Of a stretch of 15,445 nt of DNA, positions 5,948-13,952 are shown in pieces. The position numbers were made by a program, and so were the translations under genes. Within the stretch, counting starts at the first letter, position 1; every line of letters starts with the position of its first letter. The notes under the pieces are model-generated. The model saw only the letters and a program-made list of their open reading frames with translations. It did no database searches and was not told where the DNA came from. Source of the DNA: SKPH01 sp051748565 (GTDB lineage Bacteria; Bacillota; Dethiobacteria; DTU022); contig JBNJHN010000048.1 of the NCBI GenBank assembly GCA_051748565.1, positions 1 through 15,445 of the forward strand, given 5' to 3'.

Positions 5948-7528
5948 ATGAAGCATTTTTTAGATGAAGATTCCGGCAGTATTCGCGAAAAAGTTGTCAT
6001 TCTTGACTTTGGTGGCCAGTACAGCATGCTTATTGCCAGAAGGATCAGGGAGGCAGGAGTTTTTTGCGAGCTTTTACCCTTCGATGCTTCATGGCTGGAA
6101 ATAGAAGAACATCATCCTGCAGGTATAATTTTATCCGGAAGCCCGGCCAGTGTTAACCACGAATCTGCCCCGCGTTGTGATCCGGCAGTCTATGAGGGGG
6201 GGATTCCTATTTTGGGTATTTGTTACGGAATGCATCTATTAGCCAAGGAATTGGGTGGAGAGGTGGTGAAAGGGGGCCGCTCAGAATTTGGTCGAACCGC
6301 CTTTAAAATTGTCGACCGGGAGCCTCTTTTTGAAGATGATTATTTTAGGGATGACAATTCATGCTCTGCCTGGATGAGTCACCAGGACGAGGTTATCAAA
6401 TCACCACCGGGTTTCAGGGTGCTTGCACTTACCGAAAACAATACCCTGGCTGCTATTGGTGATAAAGAAAATAAAATTTACGGGGTGCAGTTTCACCCTG
6501 AAGTATTCCACACCCCTGGTGGTAATAATGTTCTGAAGAAGTTCCTATTTGCAGTATGTAAATGCGATCAAACCTGGACGCCGCGAAATTTTGTACAGGA
6601 CGCTGTCGAGAAGATCAAAGATGTCGTTGGAGATGATGAGAAAGTTGTGTGTGCCTTAAGCGGTGGTGTGGATTCTTCAGTAGTTGCTTTTCTGCTCGAT
6701 CAGGCTGTAGAAGAAAGGGCGGTGTTTATATTTGTTGATCACGGCCTGCTGCGCCTTGATGAAGCTGCACAGGTAATCAAGCTTTACAGTGAACGGTTGA
6801 AAGGACAGTTTGTTCATGTTGACGCAAAAGAAAAATTTTTAAGAGCCCTTGGCGGGGTTACCGATCCTGAAGAGAAGCGGCGCATCATTGGAGCTGAGTT
6901 TATTAATGTTTTTAAAGAAAAAGCCCTTTCTATGGGTGATATTGCTTACCTGGCCCAGGGGACAATCTATCCCGATGTTATAGAGAGCGGAACTATTCAC
7001 GGCGCTGCGGTTATAAAATCACACCATAATGTGGGAGGTTTACCGGAAGAGTTGGGTTTTGACTTGGTCGAGCCACTTCGCGAACTTTTCAAAGATGAAG
7101 TCCGCCTGGTAGGAGCTGAATTAGGGCTTCCCGATTCAATTTTAAAGAGGCAGCCTTTTCCTGGGCCTGGTTTAGCAGTGCGGATAATAGGAGATATCAC
7201 TGCTGAAAAACTATCCCTGCTGCAGAAGGCAGATGCAATCCTCAGGGAAGAAATAAATAATGCAGGGATGAGTGATGAGCTTTGGCAGTATTTCGCAGTT
7301 TTAACTGATGTAAAAGTTGTAGGTGTAAAAGGAGACGATCGACATTACGGGCCGGTTATTGCCCTGAGAGCGGTTGTTTCCGAAGATGCAATGACAGCGG
7401 ACTGGGCCCGCCTGCCCCATGATTTAATGGAAAAAATATCGGTTAGAATCACGGGGGAAATTCCTGACATAGCAAGGGTGGTATACGACATTACATCAAA
7501 ACCCCCCGGGACTATCGAATGGGAGTAG
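5948..7528 (+). CDS. guaA: GMP synthase (glutamine-hydrolysing)
   Basis: Converts XMP to GMP using ATP and glutamine amide nitrogen; cytosolic. At 526 residues it is complete. The class I glutaminase domain (about 15-205) starts KVVILDFGGQYSMLIARRIRE and has the catalytic Cys92 in GICYGM, His183 and Glu185 in FHPE. The ATP pyrophosphatase domain (about 215-400) carries the PP-loop SGGVDSS (238-244). The C-terminal dimerisation domain has the RQPFPGPGLAVRI and DITSKPPGTIEWE signatures. The ATG at 5948 follows AAAGAAAGGTGA, and the 16-base gap after purF implies one purine transcript. Its stop is only 6 bases from the stop of the convergent pdxT, with no terminator between. Confidence 0.97.
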   Translation: MKHFLDEDSGSIREKVVILDFGGQYSMLIARRIREAGVFCELLPFDASWLEIEEHHPAGIILSGSPASVNHESAPRCDPAVYEGGIPILGICYGMHLLAKELGGEVVKGGRSEFGRTAFKIVDREPLFEDDYFRDDNSCSAWMSHQDEVIKSPPGFRVLALTENNTLAAIGDKENKIYGVQFHPEVFHTPGGNNVLKKFLFAVCKCDQTWTPRNFVQDAVEKIKDVVGDDEKVVCALSGGVDSSVVAFLLDQAVEERAVFIFVDHGLLRLDEAAQVIKLYSERLKGQFVHVDAKEKFLRALGGVTDPEEKRRIIGAEFINVFKEKALSMGDIAYLAQGTIYPDVIESGTIHGAAVIKSHHNVGGLPEELGFDLVEPLRELFKDEVRLVGAELGLPDSILKRQPFPGPGLAVRIIGDITAEKLSLLQKADAILREEINNAGMSDELWQYFAVLTDVKVVGVKGDDRHYGPVIALRAVVSEDAMTADWARLPHDLMEKISVRITGEIPDIARVVYDITSKPPGTIEWE

Positions 7529-7534
7529 CTATAT

Positions 7535-8104
7535 TCAGCACATCTCAATAAAATATTGATGTACCCTCAAGTCATCTGTAAGTTCCGGATGAAAAGAAGT
7601 AGCCAGGATATTTTTCTGCCTGGCGGCAACGATTCCCTCAGGCATACTTGCCAGGACTGTGACCCCTGGTCCGGTTTTTTCGATAATCGGGGCCCGGATA
7701 AAGACTGCAGTTAGGGAAGTTTCAAAGGTGTTAAAGCTAAGCTCGGTTTCAAAACTTTCCCGCTGCCGTCCGAAAGCATTGCGCTGGACCGTTATATCCA
7801 TCAGGTCAAGTTTTGGTTGCCCCGGAATACCATCTAAGATTTCACGGGCAATAAGAACCATCCCGGCACATGTACCGAAAACAGCCAGGCTTCCCTGCCG
7901 GTTTCTATCCCGGATCAAGTCGGCCAGGCCGAATGTTTCGATCAATTTACCGATAGTAGTACTTTCTCCGCCAGGAATAATTAAACCGCTTACTTCATTT
8001 AAGCTGTCGCAGTTTTTTACTGCAACCGCATCAACATTACAGCTTTCAAGGTGCCTGATATGTTCAGAAACAGCGCCCTGAACAGATAGGACTCCAACTT
8101 TCAT
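7535..8104 (-). CDS. pdxT: PLP synthase glutaminase subunit PdxT
   Basis: Hydrolyses glutamine and channels ammonia to PdxS for pyridoxal 5'-phosphate synthesis in the DXP-independent route. 189 residues, usual length. Class I glutaminase features: GVLSVQGAVSEH near the start, PGGESTT (44-50), catalytic Cys79 in FGTCAGM, and His172/Glu174 in SFHPEL. It starts 3 bases after the pdxS stop, so the two subunits are surely co-translated from one mRNA. Last gene of the T-box operon; converges with guaA with a 6-base gap. Confidence 0.97.
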   Translation of the reverse strand: MKVGVLSVQGAVSEHIRHLESCNVDAVAVKNCDSLNEVSGLIIPGGESTTIGKLIETFGLADLIRDRNRQGSLAVFGTCAGMVLIAREILDGIPGQPKLDLMDITVQRNAFGRQRESFETELSFNTFETSLTAVFIRAPIIEKTGPGVTVLASMPEGIVAARQKNILATSFHPELTDDLRVHQYFIEMC

Positions 8105-8107
8105 TCT

Positions 8108-8995
8108 TTATACTCCCCGTTCCTGCATCCGGTCGGCTTCGGTCAGGCTTGACATTTCCAGTCCGGGCATGGCATCGCCAAGGCCTTTTGAAACTTCGGC
8201 CAATATCTTCGGATCATCATAATGCAGGGTGGCCTGGACGATAGCCTCTGCTACAAGCTGTGGATTCGCAGACTTAAATATCCCGGAGCCGACAAAAATT
8301 CCATCTGAACCCAACTGCATCATCAGTGAAGCATCGGCAGGGGAGGCAATTCCACCGGCGGCAAAGTTAACGACAGGCAGGCGGCCGGTTTCCCGTACTT
8401 CTTTTATTAGTTCCAGAGAAACACCCATTTCTTTTGCCATAACTACCAGTTCATCATCAGCCTTATTGATTACCTGGCGAACCTGATCCATTACTTTGCG
8501 CATGTGGCGGACAGCTTCAACCACGTTGCCGGTACCGGGTTCGCCTTTTGTCCGAATCATGGCTGCACCTTCCGAAATACGGCGCAGCGCTTCTCCGAGA
8601 TCCCTCGCTCCGCAGACAAAAGGCACCTTAAAGAGATGCTTATTAATATGGTACTGCTCGTCGGCAGGGGTAAGGACTTCACTTTCGTCGATATAATCAA
8701 CGCCTAATTCTTCTAAGATTTGTGCTTCGGCAAAATGTCCGATACGTACCTTGGCCATAACCGGTATTGTAACAGTGTCCATAATCTTTATAATCATTTC
8801 GGGGTCGGCCATACGAGCTACACCACCTGCCGCCCGGATATCTGCCGGAACGCGCTCCAGGGCCATAACAGCAACGGCTCCTGCTTTTTCAGCGATGCGG
8901 GCCTGTTCTACGGTGGTGACGTCCATAATCACCCCACCTTTTTGCATTTGTGCCATACCCTTCTTAACCCGAAATGTGCCCTGTTCTTTCATCAT
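8108..8995 (-). CDS. pdxS: PLP synthase synthase subunit PdxS
   Basis: Builds PLP from ribose 5-phosphate, glyceraldehyde 3-phosphate and ammonia supplied by PdxT. It is a (beta/alpha)8 barrel, dodecameric in known cases. Near the N-terminus VKKGMAQMQKGGVIMDV matches the family, followed by MALERVPADIRAAGGVARM. The two active-site lysines are in PVMAKVRIGH (Lys82 here, Lys81 in the Bacillus protein) and MIRTKGEPGTGN, and it ends RMQERG. Starts at 8995 and 8992 are both possible. The first shares its A with the TGA of hisF (TGATG), which suggests translational coupling; the second, with GAGAGGAG 8 bases away, aligns best with Bacillus. A TTG at 8998 is also in frame but less likely. Confidence 0.97.
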   Translation of the reverse strand: MMKEQGTFRVKKGMAQMQKGGVIMDVTTVEQARIAEKAGAVAVMALERVPADIRAAGGVARMADPEMIIKIMDTVTIPVMAKVRIGHFAEAQILEELGVDYIDESEVLTPADEQYHINKHLFKVPFVCGARDLGEALRRISEGAAMIRTKGEPGTGNVVEAVRHMRKVMDQVRQVINKADDELVVMAKEMGVSLELIKEVRETGRLPVVNFAAGGIASPADASLMMQLGSDGIFVGSGIFKSANPQLVAEAIVQATLHYDDPKILAEVSKGLGDAMPGLEMSSLTEADRMQERGV

Positions 8996-9810
8996 CAAAA
9001 CTCCTCTCGCAGATCGTGGTAGTCCTGAACATTAACCGGTCTTACCGGCAAACCTTTGTCAGACAAGTATTTTTTAATTTCGGCAATCCTGTATGTGCCG
9101 TAATGCAGTATGGAGGCTGCCAGTACAGCATGGGCCCTCCCGATAGTCAGTGCTTCATACATATGTTCCAAAGTTCCCGCCCCACCGGAGGCGATAACCG
9201 GTATTTTCACAGCATTTGCAACAGCAGCAAGTAGTTTTGTATCATATCCGTCAAGAGTGCCGTCAGCGTCCATCGAGGTAAGCAGTATTTCGCCGGCACC
9301 TAAACGTTCAGCTTCCGCAGCCCATTCAACGACATCGTGGCCCGTTGGTTTGCGGCCGCCGTGACTGTAAACTTCCCACTCAAGCTCTTCATTATTTACA
9401 GATGATTCTACCCGACGGGCATCAATGGCTACGACAATACACTGCCTGCCGAAATGCTCTGCTCCGGCTTTGATCAGGCCGGGAGTTTTTAAGGCTGCAG
9501 TATTTAAAGAAATTTTATCAGCCCCGGATTGCAGCAGTTCCTGCATAAATTCAGGTGTATCAATACCACCACCGACAGTTAGGGGAATAAAAACAACTTC
9601 TGCAGTTTTGCGTACAACATCCAGGATGGCACGACGCCCCTCGACGGAGGCGGTAATGTCCAGAAATACAATTTCGTCTGCTCCTTCATCATTATAAAAG
9701 CTGGCTCTTTCTACCGGATCGCCGGCATCCCTAATGTTCACAAAGCGCGTACCCTTGACTACCCGGCCGTCCCGCACGTCAAGGCATGGTATAATTCTTT
9801 TTGCCAGCAT
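8995..9810 (-). CDS. hisF: imidazole glycerol phosphate synthase, cyclase subunit
   Basis: With HisH it converts PRFAR and ammonia to imidazole-glycerol phosphate and AICAR, linking histidine and purine synthesis. A 271-residue (beta/alpha)8 barrel with catalytic Asp11 (RIIPCLDVRDGRVVKG) and Asp130 (VVAIDARR), the phosphate-binding TVGGGI near 80 and IASGGAGT in the second half. It is somewhat longer than the usual 250-258 residues because of a C-terminal extension (about 15 residues, ending VQDYHDLREEF). The ATG at 9810 follows CAGGAGAT. It is 27 bases after hisH and overlaps the start of pdxS by one base. hisA, which often sits between hisH and hisF, is absent. Confidence 0.97.
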   Translation of the reverse strand: MLAKRIIPCLDVRDGRVVKGTRFVNIRDAGDPVERASFYNDEGADEIVFLDITASVEGRRAILDVVRKTAEVVFIPLTVGGGIDTPEFMQELLQSGADKISLNTAALKTPGLIKAGAEHFGRQCIVVAIDARRVESSVNNEELEWEVYSHGGRKPTGHDVVEWAAEAERLGAGEILLTSMDADGTLDGYDTKLLAAVANAVKIPVIASGGAGTLEHMYEALTIGRAHAVLAASILHYGTYRIAEIKKYLSDKGLPVRPVNVQDYHDLREEF

Positions 9811-9837
9811 AATAATCTCCTGAAAGAATTGTTTTAA

Positions 9838-10467
9838 CTAATGATGGTCGGCTATAATCTTACCAAAATTACGAAGCAGGCGCAAGCCTGCCTGCCCGCT
9901 CTTTTCCGGATGAAACTGGACTCCCATCAGGTTTTCTCTGGCGACTGCCGAGGTGAAGGGAAAGCCGTAATCGGTAAGGGCTATGGTGTATCTTGACTGA
10001 TCGGGTTGGACATAATATGAATGGGTGAAATAGAAGTAGGCGCCGTTTAAATTGTCAAAGAGGGGATGGTATTTCAAGATTTTGGTCATATTCCAACCTA
10101 CATGGGGAACAGGCAGGTCGTCTGGGAAAAGTTTAACCTTTCCCGGAATAGCGTTTAATCCCCGGGAAGGTTCTTCAAGATTTTTTGATTCCTCGCTGTA
10201 AGTGAAAAGCAGCTGCATGCCCAGGCAGATTCCCAAAAATGGTTTACCTTCTGCTATTGCTTCGACCAGTACCTGCGTAAGCATTTTCTTGCCGATAACT
10301 GTTGCGGCATGATCAAATGAACCGACCCCTGGGAAAATGATTGCTTCAGCCCGGGCAATAACTTTGGAGTTATCTGACACAACAGGCTTCAGGGAAACCA
10401 TCTCTGAAGCTTTATAAATACTGTTTAGATTGGCGCTTCCACTATCAACTATTACCAGCTCGGGCAT
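9838..10467 (-). CDS. hisH: imidazole glycerol phosphate synthase, glutaminase subunit
   Basis: Class I glutaminase that supplies ammonia to HisF through the barrel. 209 residues, usual size. Visible motifs: VIVDSGSANLNSI at the N-terminus, IFPGVGSFD (44-52, oxyanion region), catalytic Cys81 in FLGICLGMQ, the structural PHVGWN and THSYYV segments, and His186/Glu188 in GVQFHPEKSG. The ATG at 10467 follows AAGGAGC. It lies 69 bases after the aminotransferase gene in the same T-box-led unit, and its product acts as an obligate pair with the next gene, hisF. Confidence 0.97.
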   Translation of the reverse strand: MPELVIVDSGSANLNSIYKASEMVSLKPVVSDNSKVIARAEAIIFPGVGSFDHAATVIGKKMLTQVLVEAIAEGKPFLGICLGMQLLFTYSEESKNLEEPSRGLNAIPGKVKLFPDDLPVPHVGWNMTKILKYHPLFDNLNGAYFYFTHSYYVQPDQSRYTIALTDYGFPFTSAVARENLMGVQFHPEKSGQAGLRLLRNFGKIIADHH

Positions 10468-10536
10468 CAGCAGCTCCTTTTAATGATTATTTTCTGTAAT
10501 ATTTTTATTCTGATTAAGGACTCTCGTCTCCTGCTT

Positions 10537-11775
10537 TTAATGTCCGACTGCCTTTAAGGAAAAGTTTGTTTCCACTTCATTGAAAAGTTGTCCCAGTATT
10601 TTAACTCCGGCAGTTATTTCATTAATACGTGGCTGGCTGAAAGAAAAACGAGCGCTGTGTACGCCATTGCCGTTACTTGAAAAACCTTCTCCATGTACAA
10701 AGGCAACATTATGGATAAGTGAGATTTCGAGCAGTTCCCTGGCGGGTGGATAATGTCGGGGAAAGTTTACCCAGATGAAAAAGCCGCCTTTAGGTTTCTT
10801 GAAATCAATCCCGGATGGGAAGTAATTACTCATGGTGTCGAACATGGCATCTCTTTTTTGCCGGTACAACTCAACCAGGTACCCGATATGCCTGTCAATA
10901 AAACCATCCCTGGCAAGACGAAAAACCAGCTGCTGCCCCAGGGTGCTGGAGCAGAGATCGGCTGTCTGCTTGGCCATGGTAATTTTTTCAATTAACATTT
11001 TTGGGCCTGCCATCCAGCCGATGCGAATTCCGGGAATCAGTATTTTGGAGTAAGAACCAAGATAGATGACACGACCTTCGTGATCAAGCGATTTGTAGTC
11101 TTCAGGAACATCACCCTCATAGCAAAGATCACCATATGGATCATCTTCTATAATAACAAGGTTGTTACTGGAAGCAATTTTAAGTATTTCACGACGCCGC
11201 TGCAGGCTGGTTGTAACACCGGTCGGATTCTGGAAATTGGGTACGGTATAAAAAAGTTTCGGTTTTTTGCCTTTGCCAGTTAAGCTTTTAATGGTTTGCT
11301 CCATTTCTGAAGGTATGGGGCCATCAGAATCCATAGAGATGCCGACCGGTATTCCCCCGTATGATTTGATTGCACTCATACCACCTATATAGGCTGGATC
11401 TTCAACCAATACAGTTTCGCCGGGGTTTACCAGGATACGGCTGAGAAGGTCAAGCCCCTGCTGTGATCCATCGATTATGATCAGGTTATCTATATCGCAT
11501 ATTTCATTTTTTAAACGCCTTTTTTTGGCGATTAAATCACGAAGCTCATAATTTCCTTCCGTTGGTCCGTATTGCAGGGCCTGCCCCTGTTCTTCCCTGA
11601 GCAAATCTAAAAGGGTGCCGGATATATCGTTACGCGGGAAAAAATCATTCCCCGGGAAACCTCCGGCGAAAGAAATAACTTCAGGTCTTTCGGTCAGAGC
11701 GAAAAACTGACGAATTTGTGAACCATTAATATGTTTGGCACGTTCTGCAAAATGATATTGCCACTCGATCTCCAT
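10537..11775 (-). CDS. PLP-dependent aminotransferase, class I/II (AroH/LysN-like)
   Basis: A 412-residue fold-type I aminotransferase of the COG1167 type: like the catalytic half of MocR regulators but without the GntR DNA-binding domain. Such enzymes include 2-aminoadipate/aromatic and branched-chain aminotransferases; the exact substrate cannot be read from sequence. Motifs: YGPTEGNYELR (69-79), PNFQNPTG (179-186, cofactor Asn), EDDPYGDLCY (210-219), PLP lysine Lys244 in GSYSKILIPGIRIGW, and the substrate carboxylate Arg in ARFSFSQP near the C-terminus. The ATG at 11775 is preferred because GAGGGAGGAAA sits 8 bases upstream; the in-frame TTG at 11793 overlaps that site. First gene of a T-box-controlled operon with hisH, hisF, pdxS and pdxT, so aminoacyl-tRNA shortage should raise its expression. 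Confidence 0.9.
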   Translation of the reverse strand: MEIEWQYHFAERAKHINGSQIRQFFALTERPEVISFAGGFPGNDFFPRNDISGTLLDLLREEQGQALQYGPTEGNYELRDLIAKKRRLKNEICDIDNLIIIDGSQQGLDLLSRILVNPGETVLVEDPAYIGGMSAIKSYGGIPVGISMDSDGPIPSEMEQTIKSLTGKGKKPKLFYTVPNFQNPTGVTTSLQRRREILKIASSNNLVIIEDDPYGDLCYEGDVPEDYKSLDHEGRVIYLGSYSKILIPGIRIGWMAGPKMLIEKITMAKQTADLCSSTLGQQLVFRLARDGFIDRHIGYLVELYRQKRDAMFDTMSNYFPSGIDFKKPKGGFFIWVNFPRHYPPARELLEISLIHNVAFVHGEGFSSNGNGVHSARFSFSQPRINEITAGVKILGQLFNEVETNFSLKAVGH

Positions 11776-11828
11776 TGATATTTCCTCCCTCAATTGCCTG
11801 TTTATAAGCAGCTTTTTATTTTTAACAA

Positions 11829-11864
11829 ATTAGAAAGCCCGTCTCTTAAGTTAAAGAGACGGGC
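11829..11864 (-). terminator. T-box terminator
   Basis: An 11-base-pair perfect stem GCCCGTCTCTT/AAGAGACGGGC with a six-base loop, followed on the minus strand by TTTCTAATTTG. Its 5' arm (CCCGTCTCT) is also used by the T-box antiterminator, so the two are mutually exclusive. Confidence 0.92.
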
Positions 11865-12081
11865 ATGATCCCGCGGTACCACTCTAGTTGCTCGTATTTA
11901 TTGAGCCACTCTATGCAATAACGGCGCTGAACCGTCTGCACTTAAAGGCTTTTTAGCTTTTCAGTACAGAAGCTCCGGGGCGGCTTATATCTTTGACTGC
12001 CGGAGCTCTTCCAGCCTTGGAGCCCTTCTCTGAACAACATGTCAAAGTTTTTCCCCTTCAAAGCTTTTTCTGTGATATTAT
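11837..12081 (-). promoter_or_regulatory. T-box leader (tRNA-sensing riboswitch)
   Basis: The minus strand carries the T-box core AGAGTGGTACCGCGGG (11885-11870), with UGGU ready to pair with the NCCA end of uncharged tRNA. Antiterminator: AGAG with CTCT and CGGG with CCCG, enclosing the TGGTACCG bulge. Stem I features upstream: helix CTTTGAC/GTCAAAG (12047-12041 with 11997-11991), the AGAGA motif (12031-12027), and a distal hairpin containing GGCTGGAAG. N in UGGN is U, which predicts a tRNA with discriminator A73. That excludes tRNA-His (C73). The specifier codon is not resolved: on the 3' side of Stem I, UAC (11966-11964, Tyr) and GCU (11957-11955, Ala) are candidates. It controls the aminotransferase operon. 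Confidence 0.93.
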
Positions 12082-12087
12082 TTAGAA

Positions 12088-12116
12088 ATTATAACAGAAG
12101 CGGAAGGAGAAAACAA
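12088..12116 (-). promoter_or_regulatory. promoter of the T-box operon
   Basis: On the minus strand TTGTTT (12116-12111), 17-base spacer, TATAAT (12093-12088) preceded by TGT, that is, a perfect extended -10 with a partial -35. It would start the T-box transcript near 12081. The 103 bases from here to hisC on the plus strand show no equally clear hisC promoter. Confidence 0.7.
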
Positions 12117-12219
12117 GGGCAATGGCAAAATTAATAAAAATATTGGCACAGTCGAACAGCGGGTTGGGGCAAATAATGCCTCGATCAGATATTTTCATCA
12201 TGGAATGGAGGAGTTAACA

Positions 12220-13329
12220 ATGAAAAAGCCCGAAATACGATCCTGCGTTGATTTACTAAAACCTTATGTACCGGGAAAACCGGTTGAAGAGGTGGAGAGG
12301 GAGCTCGGTTTGAAAAATGTTATAAAGATGGCTTCAAACGAAAACCCACTGGGCCCTTCCCCGAAAGCAGTTCAGGCTATGCGTAACCAGCTTGAACGCC
12401 AGCATTTCTATCCGGATGGCAATTGTTTTTACCTTAAAGAGGCCCTGGCTGAGAAGAAAAAGATACAGCCGGATCAGATCATTTTTGGAAATGGCTCCGA
12501 TGAAATATTATCATTTTTGGCCCGCGCTTACCTGAACCCTGGTGATGAAGTTATAATGGTTACTCCCAGCTTTTCCGAATACGAATTTGTAACCCGCCTG
12601 ATGGGTGGGATTCCGGTCCATGTCCCTCTCCTGGCTGACAAGGGGTTTGATTATGACTTCGAGGCAATTTTGAATGCTGTAAATGATAAAACAAGGCTGG
12701 TTTTCATCTGCAGTCCCAACAACCCGACCGGTACTATTGTCAATAAAAAAGAACTGGATAATTTTGTCGAACGCCTTCCGGAAAAAGTGCTTCTCGTTTT
12801 AGACCAGGCCTACCTGGAATATGTTACCGACCCTGAGCATCCGGACGGGTGGGATTATATCGAAAAGGGGTTCCCGGTAATTGCACTGCGCACTTTTTCT
12901 AAAATTTACGGTTTGGCCGGACTGCGTATTGGTTACGGTATTGCACCGGCTGATCTTATACAGGACCTGAATAGGGTTCGTGATCCTTTTAATGTAAACG
13001 CCATGTCCCAAAGTGCAGCTATGGCTGCTTTGGATGACTATGAACACTTAGATCAAAGCCGCAAACTGGTCATTGAAGGTAGAAAGCAATTATCCGAAGG
13101 ACTTGCTGAAATGGATGTCAGACCGATCCCGGACCAGGCCAATTTCTGTTTTTTAGATTTAAAAATAGACTCAAAAAAGGTTTTTAATGCTATGCTCCAA
13201 CGTGGAGTAATCATCCGTACAGGTGATATTTTTGGCTTTCCCACCTATATCAGGGTAACCTATGGAACTGCAGAGCAAAACGAGCGTTTTCTTAGCGCCC
13301 TGAATGAAGTGATTGCAGAGTTGAAGTAG
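12220..13329 (+). CDS. hisC: histidinol-phosphate aminotransferase
   Basis: PLP enzyme that transaminates imidazole-acetol phosphate with glutamate to give histidinol phosphate; members of the family can also act on aromatic keto acids. 369 residues, fold-type I. Motifs: KMASNENPLGPSPKA (36-50, the N-terminal family signature), YPDGN (64-68), SPNNPTGT (165-172), LDQAYLEY (194-201), PLP lysine Lys228 in RTFSKIYGLAGLRIGYG, and the C-terminal IRVTYGT. I chose the ATG at 12220 because GGAGGAG lies 6 bases upstream; an in-frame ATG at 12205 would contain that site. It diverges from the T-box operon and is not adjacent to other his genes on its own strand. It converges on rsmD with 29 bases between. 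Confidence 0.93.
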   Translation: MKKPEIRSCVDLLKPYVPGKPVEEVERELGLKNVIKMASNENPLGPSPKAVQAMRNQLERQHFYPDGNCFYLKEALAEKKKIQPDQIIFGNGSDEILSFLARAYLNPGDEVIMVTPSFSEYEFVTRLMGGIPVHVPLLADKGFDYDFEAILNAVNDKTRLVFICSPNNPTGTIVNKKELDNFVERLPEKVLLVLDQAYLEYVTDPEHPDGWDYIEKGFPVIALRTFSKIYGLAGLRIGYGIAPADLIQDLNRVRDPFNVNAMSQSAAMAALDDYEHLDQSRKLVIEGRKQLSEGLAEMDVRPIPDQANFCFLDLKIDSKKVFNAMLQRGVIIRTGDIFGFPTYIRVTYGTAEQNERFLSALNEVIAELK

Positions 13330-13350
13330 TAGCTGTTCAAGTGGAATTAG

Positions 13351-13384
13351 CTGCCTGCCTAATTTTGAAAAAGAGTCAGGCAGG
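13351..13384. repeat. inverted repeat between hisC and rsmD ends
   Basis: CCTGCCT (13354-13360) pairs with AGGCAGG (13378-13384), and an overlapping CTGCCTG/CAGGCAG register also fits. The arms enclose 17-19 bases. It straddles the stop of rsmD and could act as a weak bidirectional terminator, but no T-run follows on either strand. Confidence 0.35.
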
Positions 13385-13901
13385 TATCACCATATTTTCT
13401 CTGTCTGTTTTTAGCAATACTATCAGCCCAGCTGTTATTGCTATAAGCATGTTCGGCAATGACCAGTCCGTTGTCGGCTATTATTTTTTGTTCGAAAACT
13501 CGCTTTATCACAAAAGCCAAATCAGGACTTTCATAGGGAGGATCAAGATATACCAAGTCTGCTTTAACTTCTTCCCGGCTGAGAAGAACTAAAGCCTTTT
13601 TTACATCAAGCATGATTACCCTGGCCTTACTGTCCAATTTGGTTTTGATCAGGTTTTCTTTTATCAAAGCATGATTTCTCTTTTTATCATCAACAAAGAT
13701 ACAGCTGCGGGCACCGCGACTAAGAGCTTCAATGCCAATTGCCCCGCTGCCGGCATAAAGATCTAAAAAAAGAGATCCAACCAGTCGGGATCCTATAATG
13801 CTGAAAAGGGCTTCTTTAACACGATCAGCTGTAGGCCTCACAGAAAGCCCTGACGGCGCTTTTAGTCTGGAGCCCTTTGCTGTCCCGGCAATCACTCTCA
13901 A
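13359..13901 (-). CDS. rsmD: 16S rRNA (guanine966-N2)-methyltransferase RsmD
   Basis: SAM-dependent methyltransferase that modifies G966 of 16S rRNA in the 30S subunit. 180 residues, typical length. N-terminal MRVIAGTAKGSRLKAP and RPTADRVKEALFSII are family signatures. The SAM-binding motif is LFLDLYAGSGAIGIEALSRGA (about 44-64), split here by the helix that follows. The catalytic motif is DPPY (120-123). The start is a TTG at 13901 with GGGGTGAT upstream; it gives exactly the family N-terminus. In many Firmicutes coaD follows rsmD, but here hisC converges on it instead. The upstream neighbours on the same strand are the two usp genes, separated by a terminator-like hairpin. Confidence 0.94.
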   Translation of the reverse strand: MRVIAGTAKGSRLKAPSGLSVRPTADRVKEALFSIIGSRLVGSLFLDLYAGSGAIGIEALSRGARSCIFVDDKKRNHALIKENLIKTKLDSKARVIMLDVKKALVLLSREEVKADLVYLDPPYESPDLAFVIKRVFEQKIIADNGLVIAEHAYSNNSWADSIAKNRQRKYGDTCLTLFQN

Positions 13902-13952
13902 TGGATATCACCCCTGCAGTCATTTTATCAAATCACCAAAATTTATACACAT

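Noticed and set aside
12143..12160. TTGGCAC resembling the -24 part of a sigma-54 promoter before hisC
   Set aside because: No TTGC element at the required spacing (five bases after TGGCAC).
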